From Euleptes europaea (taxonomy: Eukaryota; Chordata; Lepidosauria; Squamata; Sphaerodactylidae), in contig NC_079312.1 in the NCBI RefSeq assembly GCF_029931775.1, positions 131,673,872 through 131,737,871 on the forward strand: a stretch of 64,000 nt of DNA. The letters are read 5' to 3'. Under the pieces are notes generated by a model that was given only the letters and a program-made list of their open reading frames with translations, made no database searches and was not told the origin of the DNA. The position numbers and the translations under genes are program-made. Shown here piece after piece: positions 46,801 through 57,024 of the stretch. Positions within the stretch are counted from its first letter, which is position 1. Every line of letters starts with the position of its first letter.

Positions 46801-49800
46801 TTTAAAATCTTAGACTGGGAGAGGCAGCTTTTTCTTGATCTGCTGTATTTCATGGTTTAGCAGACTGTTTTTAAACCCAGCATTGCAGTTTGATATCTAA
46901 GTGGTGCTTAGAGTTATTTTCATCAATATCTTATTTGTCTGTCTACTAGATGAAGGTGAAGTCTTCATATGGGATGTGAAAAGTAGGCGGTGTTTGCACA
47001 GGTTTACTGATGAAGGTTGTCTGCGCGGTACGAGCATTGCAGTCTCAAAAAATGGCCAATATGTGGCTTGTGGGTAAGTGAAAGTAAAATCAGCAAATAT
47101 ATTCCTTTGCATCATACAGGCAGATGTCTCTAGGAGACAGTACTTTGTAGATGCTGAAGTTGTTGCCAGTTGATGTCAAGAGTAGCCGGACTAGAGGCAA
47201 ATTCACACCGGCGGGGGGTTGGGGGAAGTAAAAATAATTTATTGTGCCATTTCTAAAAGATATTGTAGATATTTTGTTTGTAAGTAGTAGTTGATAGGCG
47301 TAGAGGGCTCTTCTGGTTTGTAGACCGTATGATAAGTGGCGTATTGAGCAGCCCTTCACACTGGGATGGATAATTTTTACCCAGCCCCATTCTGTGAAGC
47401 TGTTTTGGGTAACTCCAGTAGTATAAAAATGGAATTACTGAATTGTGAGTGTTCTGAACATGACTTGTTTAAAACATTTATAAATCTCCACAGGTGCTCA
47501 GGACAATTAACAATGGGCTAGATCCTACAATCTAGCACAAGGATCAGGGGTGTTGCCATCTTCCCCTTCCCCCAACACTCTCATTCAAGTCTGGGAAAAT
47601 AATTCCCTAGGCTGCAGGTTCCACATGAACTCATAACCACCTAGGCTGAAGGGCTGCAGGGGAGTGGGGGAGTGGGGCAAAACTGCCCACTCTTCCCTCT
47701 TCCATCAACTTGAAGACTGCTTGTGACTTAACGCTAACAGAGTTAACACCTGTAATGGGTGGCGAGTCCCAAGTTTAGCTAAGATAGTTGACAATTATAA
47801 TGAGATAAAAATCCCGAATGTCAGTTCAGTGGAGGAGGGGTGAGGTGAAATCTCGTAATTAATCTCAATTCAGCAATTTTATGCTGGAGTCGGCAACTGA
47901 AGTTCTTTTGCTAAAGAACAGTGACTTCCAGGTTGGTAAGAGTATGATGTGGGAAACTGAAATGTTCTCCAGCTGGTTTCTGAATCTTGCAGTTTTTAAT
48001 GGCAGATTTGTGCCCTCTCTGGAATGCGTGTAGATGTGTTTTCTGATAACCATTAATAATATTGAAGCTACGATCATATATAGGTCTGTAAGCTTAACTT
48101 AGTTTAATTAAGACTTATATTTTTTATTTTAATGTAGTTTTCCTATGATTATGTTCCAAGGTTGCCTTTCTGTGCACATGAATGTGCAATACTTCCAGAT
48201 AAATCATGGATAGGGTGTGTGTGTGGGTATTATAAATATGTGTGTATAACTTGTTTCCATTGTGTTTCAATATTGGTTATGGACTGAACTGTTCTTCCTT
48301 CTAGTTCTAGTTCTGGAGTTGTGAATGTGTATGCCCATGATGACTGTCTCAGAAAAACCAATCCTAAACCTCTGAAAGCTATAATGAATCTGGTAACAGC
48401 TGTTACATCGCTGTCCTTCAATCCCACATCAGAAATACTGGCAATTGCTTCCAAAAAAATTGATGATGCAGTGAAGCTGGTAAGAGGGGTTTTTTTAAGT
48501 GAAGGAATAGGTACATTAAATTACATAACGTAAGCTGTGCCTGGCTTTTTAAGGTAACTGCATTTAAGCAGTTCTTTGCAGAAAATGCACTGAGTATGTA
48601 GCCCCGTTTTGTAAGGCAGACATTTCAAGGGCTTGTTTGTTCTGTGGATTAGTATTTGAGAAGGAAAAAAACTGGCCTTGTAATCTGCATACCCTAGGAA
48701 GTTTACTTCCTTTCTCTTGAGTAAGACTTCAGCAAATCTAGTGAAACTTTGGCATGCTGTAAGAGAGCCAGGGTGGTGTAGTTGTTATGGTGTTGGACTA
48801 GGATCTGGGAAACCCAGGTTCAAATCCCCTCTCTGCCTCTACATGACCTCCTTGACTCAAGCAATCACAGCTGGATGACTTGTGTGGCCCAGTCGCATTG
48901 CTGGGCCTGGCCTGGATGACTTGCAGGGACACCATGATTGCCGGGCTCTGACCATTTGTCTGGCAGTGGTGTGACTCATCTGGGCCCAACAGCATCTGCC
49001 ATTGCACAAGTTGCTTGAGCCTGGCATTGGCTGCTGCGTGACCTGTGCCAGCTGGGCCAAGCTGCATTAGCCACTGCTGTTGGGCAACTCGTACAACGTA
49101 GCCCTCCTGCCAGGTGAGTTGCCTGGGTAGCAGCAGCCATCTTGCCAAGCCAGGCACCGCACACAGTCTGCCCCAGCAATACTTGTGGATTTCGCCATTC
49201 ACGGTCATCCCAGGAACTGATCCTCCTACAAATGATGATGGTCTGCTGCTCTTCCCTGCCTTCCCCTTCCTCTGGAAGTCTCCCACCAAAACTCTTCTCT
49301 GAGGACTGAAAGAGCCTTGCAAGCAAAATGTGCCACAGGCCACGGACTGTTGCGGTGATGAGTGGGAATCAAGAAAATTGCCTTTTTCTCCCTCTACCGC
49401 TTGTACTTTGCATCAGGGGAAGAGGGAAAGTGAGGCAATCTTAACCTGGTTTCCCTGTTGCCGCTGTAGCTTTTCATCCTGTTGCACATTTTGCTTGTGA
49501 GCCTCTCAAAGTCCTCAGGAGGAGTTTCAGGATAAAGGGCAGGCTTTTGGAGCAAGGGGAAGATGAGGAAAGAAGACGAGGATGAGTTCTGCTCCATGAA
49601 TTCTTCTGAATCTAGTCTGATGCTCTAAGTTGCAGTAACTCAAAAAAACAGCAGAGAATATTATGGACATGGAAATAACAAAATGCCATAACATCAGTGA
49701 GATGACATCCCTTAACATCAGTGAGAGATGGTTATTAAAAATAAAAGTTTTTATGAGCTCTTTAAAATCCATCACCCTTTAAGTGTTTTGAGGGTATATA

Positions 49801-52800
49801 ATCCCTTTTTTATAATCCCTGTTTATTAGATTTATAGGCTGCCCTTTTCAGGCCGAAGCCAGACTCAGAGCGGCTCACAACCTTTTAAAAGAACTTAAGA
49901 CCAATCCATAAATTACATTTACAACAGTATATCTATAATAACATAAGCAGCAATAACATTTTTAATTTCCCTACATATATTTTAATTTCATGTTCTGAGG
50001 GGGCCCTTCAATTCCATTCTTTGGTTTTGCATTGCAAGGCATATCTTTTTCCTTCCTAGTTCAAATTTATTATATATTTAGCATGTATTTTTGTAGACCA
50101 TTGTGGGTGTTTAAGAGGCTTGTTATGTAGTGCAGGGAGCTGTAATTAGGATAATCACAATGACTTGATGAACATGCTGAAGACTTTGCTTAGCAGGTTT
50201 CTAGGATACTTTGAAGGACCTTTTACTGTTCTTGAATTAGAATGCAAGCACTTGATGACAATAAAGTGCACTTCTGTTTTTCACCCTTCGATTTATTTCT
50301 TTGCTTTGTTCCCCTCTTCTTAACAGGTCCACATTCCTTCCCTTACGGTATTCTCAAATTTCCCTCTGTTTGGAGGAAAGGTAATATACTTGGCTGAATC
50401 TATGGACTTCTCACCCAGAAGTGGATTTTTTTCTGTAGCAAATAACAAAGGCAAAGCTTTATTGTATAGGTACGTATTGAATTAAACAAATATAATTGTG
50501 ATTGTACTCTTTATTGTTTTAGTACATTAAAAGCTTTGGTAACTGGCATCTCTGGGGAATGGGAGTTGCTGCAGCAGCCATGCCTTGGACCTGGCTGGAA
50601 CCCACAGCTCACTCCACTGTTGCCTGCTTGGGGCTGCTGGCACTTGCTGCTGCTGGCAGGCAACAGTAGTCCAGGGATGCCTGTTAACCAAGTTGTCCAG
50701 TGAACTGAATGCTCGCCAAACTGTGGTTGTATTTATGTTCCTATTTCAGACAGTTGTCCCCAAAGGGTATTTGCTTAATCAAGAAATTGGCATGCTTAGC
50801 ATTAATTTCTAAAATTTGATAATTTAGCGTAAGACTCCACCTTCTGGAGCTCCAAGTCTGGGCAGGCATTCTTCAGAATCCTCTTTTCTTTAGTACACCC
50901 CACGTGTCTCAATAAAGGGGCAGAGAGGGATTTACAACACCCTTAGCCCTTGCGCTCTCTCCAAACCTTGGTCCACCTTCTAATTGCTTAGCTGTGGCCA
51001 GGCCTGTCCTCCCAGATGACTAATAAAGGCCTGCCTGGAGGTGGGGCCACCCCGGGCTCTGCCTGTACCTTCCAATTAGGGGTGAGGCCTGGCTCATTCC
51101 CAGTTCCTGGGCCAATGGCCTTCCCTCCCTCATTGGCCTCACCTGACCTGAGGCTTCATAAACAGCCTTCTGCTGGCTGGTGCTGCTCCCAGGAAGTCTC
51201 ATCCCCTTCCCCTGCCTGTCTCCAGGTCCTTTCTTGGCCTGAGATGATTAGGTTGGCATGGCCAACTGTCCCTGGATGTGCTGACAAGGCCTGCTCCCCC
51301 TCCCCCAGTCTGCCTCAGCTCACCCATAATCATAGGGAAGGATTTTCCTGCCCTGCCGACATTGCTGTAGCTGTCCAGCCTGGTCCTGGTGCAGATGGTG
51401 AGGGGGGATTCTTCTGGTCTGATGTCACCGCAGCTTCCTGGCTGGCCCCCAGAGCTGTGGGTAAGTGCAAGGAGGGTTTTGCCAGCCCTGGACATTTAGA
51501 TTCCAGTCTATTCATAATAAAACAGATTTTCACTAGTCTCTGTGAAATTTGATTTCCCCACTAATGAAATTCTTCCTTTCTTTAAAATATGTGTGTGTGT
51601 GTTAAGTGCTGTCAAGTCGCTTCCGACTCATGGCGACCCTATGAATGAAAGTCCTCCAAAATGTCCTGTCTTTGACAGCCTTGCTCAGATCTTGCAAATT
51701 GAAGGCTGTGGCTTCCTTTATTGAGTCAATCCATCTCTTGTTGGGTCTTCCTCTTTTCCTGCTGCCCTCAACTTTTCCTAGCATGACTGTCTTTTCCAGT
51801 GACTCTTGTCGTCTCATGACGTGACCAAAATACGATAGCTTCTAGGGGCAGTTCAGGCTTGATTTGATCTCGAACCCACTGATTTGTTTTTTTGGTAGTC
51901 CACGGAATCCGTAACACTCTCCTCCAACACCACATTTCAAAGGAATCTATTTTCTTCCTATCAGCTTTCTTCACTGTCCAGCTTTCACACCCATACATAA
52001 TAATAGGGAATATGATGGCATGAATTAATCAAGTCTTGGTGGCCAGTGACACATCCTTACACTTCAAAATCTTTTCTAGCTCCTTCATGGCTGCCCTTCC
52101 CAGTCTCAATCTCCTTCTGATTTCTTGCCTGCAGTCTCCCTTTTGGTTGATGGTGGAGCCAAGGAATAGAAAGTCTTGAACAATTTCAATTTCCTCATTG
52201 TCAACCTTAAAAGTTGTGTAATTCTCCTGTAGTCATTACTTTTGTTTTCTTGATGTTCAGCTGTAGTCCTGCTTTGGCACTTTCTCTTTCAACTTTCAGC
52301 AGTAGTATGTATACCCCACCTTTTTGTCAATAGACCTCCAAGGCTTTTTCCTACCAACTGCTTTGTGAGTCTTAATAATCTTCTGGACTGCCATTAGAAT
52401 TTGTTTTGAGCAGGTGTAAAAAGGCAGGAGGAGCCCTGTGGCACAGAGTAGTAAGTTGCAGTACTGCAGTCAAAGCTCTGCTCACTACCTGAGTTCAATC
52501 CCCACGGAAGTCAGTCTCAGGGCGCCTGCTCAAGGTTGACTCAGCCTTCCATCCTTCTGAGGTTGGTAAAATGAGTACCCAGCTTGCTGGGGGTAAAGTG
52601 TAGATGACTGGGGGAGGCAATGGCAGACCACCCCATAAACATAGTCTGCCTAGTAAACATCGTGATGTGATGTCAACCCATGGGTCAGTAATGACCCAGT
52701 GCTTGCACTGGGGAGTACCTTTACCCTTTTAAAAAGGCAGGAAAAGAAACATTCCTTGATGAGATTGTTCCTAAGAGTCAGATTTGGATGTGACTGACAC

Positions 52801-54483
52801 CATAATAGGTCTCTTGGTCTGCATAATTCTTTGTCTTAAAATATACATTTAGTTTAGCATAGTACAAGAGGAAAAACAAGTTCTAAGCAAACTTCCAGAG
52901 TTTAGGGGAAGTGTAAGATTGAGAAATTAATATATATCCAAGCATTGGCTATGATCTAGCCAGTTAGTATTTTGTTCAGTTTGGAAGCATTAAACATGTA
53001 CTTAAATTAATCCGCTGAAATGAATGGGATTAATAGACCAATGCTATTCAGAGTCAGGTACACTTAAGCCCAGTAAAATCACCTGATACAAGGCTCATAA
53101 GATTGCAGCATTAGAATTTCTTTAGAGTGGCTGCATTACACCCATTCTGTAAATTCCCTTAATGTGAAAATTACCATCATTATACCTGAGGACTTGTACA
53201 TACTACTTTGTCTCCTTTTTGAAAAAATAATATTTATGGTTTCTGGCTTGCCTAATGGATGGTAAATAACTGTATATAAAAGTTCAGGAAAATGGTAAAT
53301 AACTATATATAAAAGTTCAGGAAAATAGCATGGTTCTACTGGGATCTAGTTTTTTAAGATAAACTGCTTCACAGCGGCTCAGAGTGGGAATAGTTCTTAT
53401 GAAATGCTTAACTCTATTTTAACATTGCAGGTTGCAACACTACTCAGACTTCTAAGCTGTCTACTTTAGAATGAGGTAATTTATCAACCAAAACAAGGAT
53501 ACCACTGGGGAATTGCTGGCTGTGTAGCTTAACTCTTATCCCAAAAATCTCAGCTGTTATATCAATATGCAGCTAAATTACTGTTAATTCCTGTGAAGAT
53601 ATACAAATCCACTTAGCACCGCTGTGGATTTTCTTAAATATGACTTTATAAAAAGGTGCATCAACATTTATTTACTTTATTTGTATTCTGCCTTTCTCCC
53701 CAAAGGGGATCCAAAGAGGCTTATATCATTCATCTCTCTTCTCACAACCCTGTGAGATAAATAAGGCTGAGGGTGTGTGACTGGCTCACGGTCACCCAGC
53801 AAGCTTCCATGGCAGAGTGGGGATTCAAACCTGGGTTTCCCAGATCTGAATCGGACACACTAACTACTACATCACACTGTCTGAGATTAAAGGGCAATTT
53901 AAATATTCGTTTTATATTGACTTGAATTGATTTTAGTGCATCTTTATATTTATTTACATTATTTATAGTCCACCTTTCTCTCAGGGACTCAAGGCGGATT
54001 ACATATACTGTGTCAGTACAAAATGAGACATTCAACAACCAATGCATTAGGATTTTAGATGTCTGGAACCACCAGAAAGACCTGCAGCATAGCATAAGTA
54101 TTCACATGATACATTAAGCAGTATAGAAATTACATAAATAGGATCCTACTTACAATAAAGTATTCACAGCAGCATAGACCAGTCTCTAATTTATCCAAGC
54201 AAGTCTGTAAAACCATTTTGTACAGTGCAGCCCTATTATCTGTGCAGAGAAGCCCTCTTAAATAATTAAGTTTTGCATAGTTTGCAAAAAGCCAGGAGAG
54301 TGGGAGCTCAAATATAACTATTTCCTTTCACTAGGCATTCAGTATTGTTAGATGCTTTAATACCATGCTGATGCACCACTGTTCTTAAAATTAAACTACA
54401 AAAGCTACTTTGTAGGATGCAGTGGTTTTCACATGTACTGACCTTGTTTGTGCTTTTCTCTTTACAGATGGTGTAATCTATGA
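40536..54483 (+). CDS. UTP18: UTP18, small-subunit processome WD40 protein (complete, 13 coding exons)
   Basis: Coding exons are 40536-40811, 41475-41605, 42008-42103, 42764-42843, 43094-43185, 44221-44346, 44831-45005, 45644-45744, 46196-46286, 46950-47073, 48305-48479, 50327-50469 and 54468-54483. They sum to 1626 nt (541 residues plus stop), close to the 556 residues of human UTP18, and all phases close. The first third is charged and disordered and carries an LVFGD motif at residues 70-74, like the arch-interaction motif by which Utp18 recruits Mtr4 and the exosome. From about residue 230 on there is a WD40 propeller (VDGKTNPKIQSIYLEDFPVY, EVFIWDVKSRRC, KAIMNLVTAVTSLSFNP). In the family this is a UTP-B subunit needed in the nucleolus for 18S rRNA processing. 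The start has a strong context (A at -3, G at +4) and no in-frame ATG upstream. The extreme C-terminus (WCNL) differs from mammals. Confidence 0.96.
40812..41474 (+). other. UTP18: UTP18 intron 1
   Basis: Contains the repeat at 41193-41312; otherwise nothing recognised. The open frame continues past the donor to 41045 by chance. Confidence 0.7.
41193..41312 (+). mobile_element. Interspersed repeat (gctcacgaaagctcctaccc family)
   Basis: gtggctcacgaaagctccta and gttagtctttaaggtgctac, then tggactcttgccctttttgg are shared with 58,940-59,020. A widespread squamate repeat; class not assigned. It lies in UTP18 intron 1. Confidence 0.6.
41475..41605 (+). CDS. UTP18: UTP18 coding exon 2 (acidic linker)
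   Basis: Acceptor is ttcccccag, donor is AC|GTAAGA. It encodes residues 93-135: HGKVVSGNLLEEESCDSE, then TDDDTDNFLLSKKPAWVDED and DEAEE. KKPAWVDEDDE matches KKPVWVDEEDE of human. Confidence 0.93.
42008..42103 (+). CDS. UTP18: UTP18 coding exon 3
   Basis: Acceptor is ctcctag, donor is AGA|GTGAGC. It encodes IDMTHRYRKNMMKSDAERKL, then TKEKLQRRLQE, matching the conserved RFRKDMMKNA...LKKRLKEE helix of UTP18. Confidence 0.93.
42165..42475 (+). mobile_element. tRNA-derived SINE with L2-like tail
   Basis: Head gccagagttgtgtagtggtt, then B-box ggtttgattccc, middle gccagctgggtgaccttggg, and end tataaaaaccaactcttc. A well-preserved, near full-length copy in UTP18 intron 3. Confidence 0.88.
42764..42843 (+). 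CDS. UTP18: UTP18 coding exon 4
   Basis: Acceptor is ggtcttag, donor is GAAG|GTAAAT. It encodes EFQSAMGATPSWAQRSMKKE, then IRKTKNE. Human has EFQHAMGGVPAWAETTKRK. Exit phase 1. Confidence 0.9.
43094..43185 (+). CDS. UTP18: UTP18 coding exon 5
   Basis: Acceptor is tctttaag, donor is CAG|GTAAAA. It encodes DSEEDEDADLLRKTGNFVTT, then SESLPRGILQ. The human match is DLLQRTGNFISTSTSLPRGI. Confidence 0.95.
43186..44220 (+). other. UTP18: UTP18 intron 5
   Basis: No exon or clear repeat, except that its last 60 bases resemble a LINE/SINE tail (ttatatttatagcccacct) that runs into the splice acceptor of exon 6. Confidence 0.6.
44221..44346 (+). CDS. UTP18: UTP18 coding exon 6 (first WD40 strands)
   Basis: Acceptor is tctcttttag, donor is CAG|GTGAGG. 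It encodes 42 residues: MKKCSHANRDRLSDVKLTTV, then QFHHSAQVVMTAGVDQSVSL and FQ. The sequence just upstream (tttatagcccacctttg) resembles the tail of a common LINE/SINE. Confidence 0.95.
44831..45005 (+). CDS. UTP18: UTP18 coding exon 7 (WD40)
   Basis: Acceptor is ctttttttaag, donor is GAG|GTAAAG. It encodes VDGKTNPKIQSIYLEDFPVY, then KARFSADGEQVIATSIRDKL and FYIYDMMGGKIIPVNHIR. This is the most conserved block of the protein. Exit phase 1. Confidence 0.97.
45644..45744 (+). CDS. UTP18: UTP18 coding exon 8 (WD40)
   Basis: Acceptor is cctttaag, donor is AAG|GTAAAA. It encodes LEEKIVRKFEVSPDGSFLL, then IFGLSGYQHLISMK. Confidence 0.96.
46196..46286 (+). CDS. UTP18: UTP18 coding exon 9 (WD40)
   Basis: Acceptor is tatcctag, donor is CTG|GTAAGT. 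It encodes TKEFVGSMKINGRAIASSF, then SPDGRKIYTHS. Exit phase 1. Confidence 0.96.
46491..46708 (-). mobile_element. 5S rRNA-headed SINE, older copy
   Basis: The plus strand shows gccaacttatggcgaccctg, ggtggtctcccatccagtta and ctgtttaacttctgagattt, the inverted 5S-like head. It is more diverged than the copies at 984-1234 and 62776-62991. It lies in UTP18 intron 9. Confidence 0.8.
46950..47073 (+). CDS. UTP18: UTP18 coding exon 10 (WD40)
   Basis: Acceptor is gtctactag, donor is TGG|GTAAGT. It encodes DEGEVFIWDVKSRRCLHRF, then TDEGCLRGTSIAVSKNGQYV and AC. It contains a typical W-D blade end. Confidence 0.96.
47074..48304 (+). other. UTP18: UTP18 intron 10
   Basis: No exon or recognised repeat; a (gt)-rich run occurs near 48,215. 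Confidence 0.6.
48305..48479 (+). CDS. UTP18: UTP18 coding exon 11 (WD40)
   Basis: It encodes SSSGVVNVYAHDDCLRKTNP, then KPLKAIMNLVTAVTSLSFNP and TSEILAIASKKIDDAVKL. Two acceptors six bases apart are possible (after cttctag at 48304, or after the next ctag at 48310). The first gives GSSSGVV, the same length as human GSNCGVV, and was chosen. Donor is CTG|GTAAGA. Confidence 0.94.
48763..48845 (+). mobile_element. tRNA-like SINE head
   Basis: gagccagggtggtgtagttg and ggttcaaatcccctctctgc carry A- and B-box-like sequence; the usual SINE body is missing and GC-rich DNA follows. Confidence 0.6.
48846..49330. other. GC-rich unclassified block in UTP18 intron 11
   Basis: Rich in tgctgg/ccagca motifs and open on the minus strand (up to 181 residues at 48798-49343) but without recognised similarity. 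Probably an interspersed element of unknown class that joins the SINE head at 48,845; not a supported gene. Confidence 0.35.
49828..49960 (-). mobile_element. L2-like LINE 3' tail
   Basis: gatttataggctgcccttttcag and cggctcacaacctttt are the inverted 3' UTR of the family. Minus orientation, in UTP18 intron 11. Confidence 0.5.
50327..50469 (+). CDS. UTP18: UTP18 coding exon 12 (last WD40 blade)
   Basis: Acceptor is cttaacag, donor is TAG|GTACGT. It encodes VHIPSLTVFSNFPLFGGKVI, then YLAESMDFSPRSGFFSVANN and KGKALLY. Human has SGYFALGNEKGKALMYR at the same place. Exit phase 2. Confidence 0.95.
50840..51530. other. GC-rich unclassified block in UTP18 intron 12
   Basis: Contains ttggcctcacctgacctgag, ttcataaacagccttctgct and several aataaa-like signals. 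Composition resembles the LTR-like insertion at 21375-22271, and both carry a cataaaca motif after ggccaat. It may be another LTR remnant; the borders are not clear. The 178-residue open frame at 51016-51552 has no recognised similarity. Confidence 0.35.
51590..52310 (-). mobile_element. BovB (RTE) LINE, 5'-truncated
   Basis: The minus strand encodes MYGCESWTVKKADRKKIDSF, EMWCWRRVLRIPWTTKKTNQ, SLEKTVMLGKVEGSRKRGRP and HRVAMSRKRLDST, ending in (AC)n near 51,590. It covers about the same part of the element as 39,713-40,442. A small internal deletion relative to the other copies removes part of the LRLSY...H stretch. In UTP18 intron 12. Confidence 0.88.
52425..52728 (+). mobile_element. Sauria-type tRNA SINE
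   Basis: gagccctgtggcacagagta (A box), gagttcaatccccac (B box), gttgactcagccttccatcc, gtacccagcttgctgggggt, and end gtcagtaatgacccagtgct, then acctttaccctttt. A near full-length copy. The end resembles the BovB tail of the classic Sauria SINE. Confidence 0.82.
53660..53885 (-). mobile_element. tRNA-derived SINE, minus copy
   Basis: The plus strand shows tattctgcctttctccccaa (tail), ggctcacggtcacccagcaa, ggcagagtggggattcaaac (inverted B box) and actaactactacatcacact (inverted A box). Confidence 0.75.
53940..54300 (-). mobile_element. L2-like LINE 3' tail, decayed
   Basis: Plus-strand tatttatagtccacctttct and gggactcaaggcggattac are the inverted 3' UTR; the rest is weak. It ends about 170 bp before the last UTP18 exon. 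Confidence 0.5.
54468..54483 (+). CDS. UTP18: UTP18 last coding exon (divergent C-terminus)
   Basis: Acceptor is tctctttacag. Sixteen coding bases finish an Arg codon and add W-C-N-L before TGA at 54481-54483. Mammalian UTP18 ends RLHHYSDF. The bases are alignable in part with the mammalian last exon but in another frame, so the tail looks altered by a small change; a different last exon is the alternative. The exon follows a 4-kb intron. Confidence 0.7.
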
Positions 54484-54930
54484 CTAAGAATGTGGATGTA
54501 TTTCATTGCTTTGAATTTTTATATGCATCTTACTTGAGTAATAATACAACTATTGGTAACTTTACAAACTGGTCTTCAGTCTTTTCCCGTTACATCACCA
54601 ATGTAATATTGAAAAGAGCACATTGCATAGGAATCAAGGCAAATCCACACACACAGAGAAATCATGTTGCAAGGTTTCTTGGGTCCACTAACAAAGCAGA
54701 AAAACCTAAGGAGAAAACAAAAATGATAATGTGGAAGAAAGAGTCGTAGTCTAGTTCTATTTCTGACATTCTACAGTATAGGCAGTGATTTTTCCCCCCT
54801 TGGAGTGGAACTGCTAGGCCTTTTGATTCCTCTCACTTGCAATCTGGAGTGATTGATTTCATTCAGTGAACCTAAGCTAAATGCATATGAATTGCAGAGG
54901 AAGCATGAATAAAGTAAAATTTCTCCCATA
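54484..54930 (+). other. UTP18: Probable UTP18 3' UTR
   Basis: This is the sequence after the UTP18 stop codon. No coding potential is seen. An AATAAA at 54908-54913 is a reasonable polyadenylation signal about 425 nt after the stop; later A/T-rich signals could extend the transcript. Confidence 0.45.
54908..54913 (+). terminator. UTP18: Candidate polyadenylation signal AATAAA for UTP18
   Basis: Canonical hexamer within gcatgaataaagtaaaat, the first AATAAA after the stop. Use is inferred from position only; no clear GU-rich element was assessed. Confidence 0.4.
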
Positions 54931-56650
54931 AAAACAAAAATACTATAATGACATTACCTAACACATTCATTGGTGATGGGCTCATGACTAAAGAAAGCAT
55001 CACTTCATACAATGTATATGAAAGTGCTGCTGGCTTGGATAACTTTTTTAAGCGATGTGACAAATTTGTCGAGAATAGCACTATCAGTGGTTAAACAGAA
55101 CATCTGTAATCAGAAGCAGTACACCTTTGCGTACTAGATGCTGGAGACAACCAATGGGGGAAACGAGTAAGTGGAACATTACCATTGTTGGAAATAGTGC
55201 AGGAGAGGAGGAATTTTCAATCTGATCTGAGCTCTCTTATGAGATGCACACCCCAGCCGTCTAAATTTATCTTCTACATGCTGAGAGATCCATATAACTG
55301 GTAATTTTGTGACACTGGAAGGCACTGCACATAGTTAACTTAAAGCTTATCTCAGTGCTTTGAACAGTAGTGTAATACTGGCCCTAAGCAATCATTGTTG
55401 GGTACTTGATTCTTTATCATTGGTTTGCTTATATTTAAATGTTCAACAACAAACCCCAAAAGCCTGTTTTTCAAATATATCTCTGGGTTACAGTAAGGCA
55501 GTTGTTGCCATTGCAAACTTTTCTCAAAATAGTTGCAGCCAATTTCTGTGCAGCATCTGTAATTTACAATGGAATACTAAGAACAGTTGCTGGAGCAGTC
55601 AGTGCTCTTGAACATATCTTGAATAGATGTGCTTAGGGTTGCTGTCTATTCTTCAACACTCATAAGTACCCCACCTTACTTAAGAGGCAGGGCTCATGGT
55701 TTCAAATAATCTCCTACAAACAATAGGATCCAGAATTGTTCGTTTCTAAACCAACTGGGTTTTCTCATATCTTGCTTGCAGGAAAAGCATTGAGTTTTTT
55801 ATTCCCCCAACATATTTCTGTTCAAAGAACCAAATGGGAATACCAGCATCATACTGTGGAATAAGTATAGCCTTAAACTGCAAACAGTATGCAAGCAAAA
55901 CTAGATTGGTTTGTCCACTGTTAGCCTTCTGTAATTACACAATAGCTGTGTAAATAACACGTTATGTAAATTTATGATCCCCAGTAAGCAATACATTTAG
56001 TGGACAGAGATGTTGTTTTGTTATGAATACGATCCATTAATTCATTAAATTTTGTGAAAGTGAACATTAAAAATGTTTGCATGTTAACATAAAATAGTGA
56101 TTTTAACTATGAATATAACAAGGGAGTGCTGTTAATATTTCTACATTAATGAACAATTTCAAGAAAATTTGCTGTCGAGTATTAGGTAAGAGCCAACAGA
56201 CTTCAATACAAAGACTTTTCCTTGGCAGCTGCTGGTTAGGGTTAGGGTTACTTATAGCCTAGAGAGTGTCTTGCTAAGTGTATACTAAGAGACTCTAATA
56301 AAAAAGATCAGCCATATTAATCTACCTTTTAAAAATTCCATCCTTTTAATCATACTTAAACTGTAATTCCTGCTTGTTTATCCCAATAAGCCTTTAAACA
56401 CTATCCTACAAATGACAGGTTTGGGTTTAAAATCTTTTTATCAGTAATTTCAATAAACATTGAAATGAGTTCATTCTTTTCACTGGCTATGTGGTTAGGA
56501 ACATGGTTGTAATCCCCAGACAGATATTGCCACTTCTCTGATGGGGGGTGGGGTGAGGAAGTGCCCTTTTTATGCGGATTTGCATAAGTGGTTGCAAAGT
56601 TAAAATGGCCTAGTGAAAAAGAAACAGGCCTATCTTTTCCATTGAGAGTC
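54931..56650. other. Intergenic or distal 3' UTR, nothing recognised
   Basis: A/T-rich DNA without gene or repeat that I can name. ggttagggttagggtta at 56234-56250 is 2.8 copies of the telomere hexamer, too short to mean much. Confidence 0.5.
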
Positions 56651-56654
56651 TGCA

Positions 56655-56830
56655 AGTAACAGTGTCAGAGCAGGCACTGGAAGACCCAGGTATGAATCTC
56701 AACTCTGCCATGGAAGCTTGCTGGGTGATCTTTCCACGTGATTAAGTCATAATAAATGGAGGAGAGCCAATGTTGTAAGTACTTTTCTCTCATGGGGTAG
56801 AAAAGTGCTATACCTGTCTAACCATATAAT
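56655..56830 (+). mobile_element. tRNA-derived SINE, 5' head decayed
   Basis: gacccaggtatgaatctcaa (B-box-like), then gccatggaagcttgctgggt and tgttgtaagtacttttctct, with a short tail. Same family as 53660-53885. Confidence 0.6.
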
Positions 56831-57024
56831 AATAAGCAGAGAAGGTATGAAATCAAGGCCAAATGTTTTAGGAATATTTGGCAGTGAGAATTGGAGTATT
56901 CACACTACAGATGGTTTAAAAGTGGTTTAATAGCCAAAATTCAGCTAAGAACTGTTGGGTAAATCTGAAGATTTAATCTGAAGGGCTATGCTTACCAAGT
57001 GTCTTAAAATGACAACACGTGAAG

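Noticed and set aside
48798-49343. Minus-strand open frame of 181 codons in UTP18 intron 11
   Set aside because: Low-complexity GC-rich block without recognisable protein similarity; probably an interspersed repeat.
51016-51552. Plus-strand open frame of 178 codons in UTP18 intron 12
   Set aside because: GC-rich, proline/serine-rich translation, no domain, located in an LTR-like block.
56234-56250. Interstitial telomere repeat
   Set aside because: Only 2.8 hexamers; expected by chance at this length scale.
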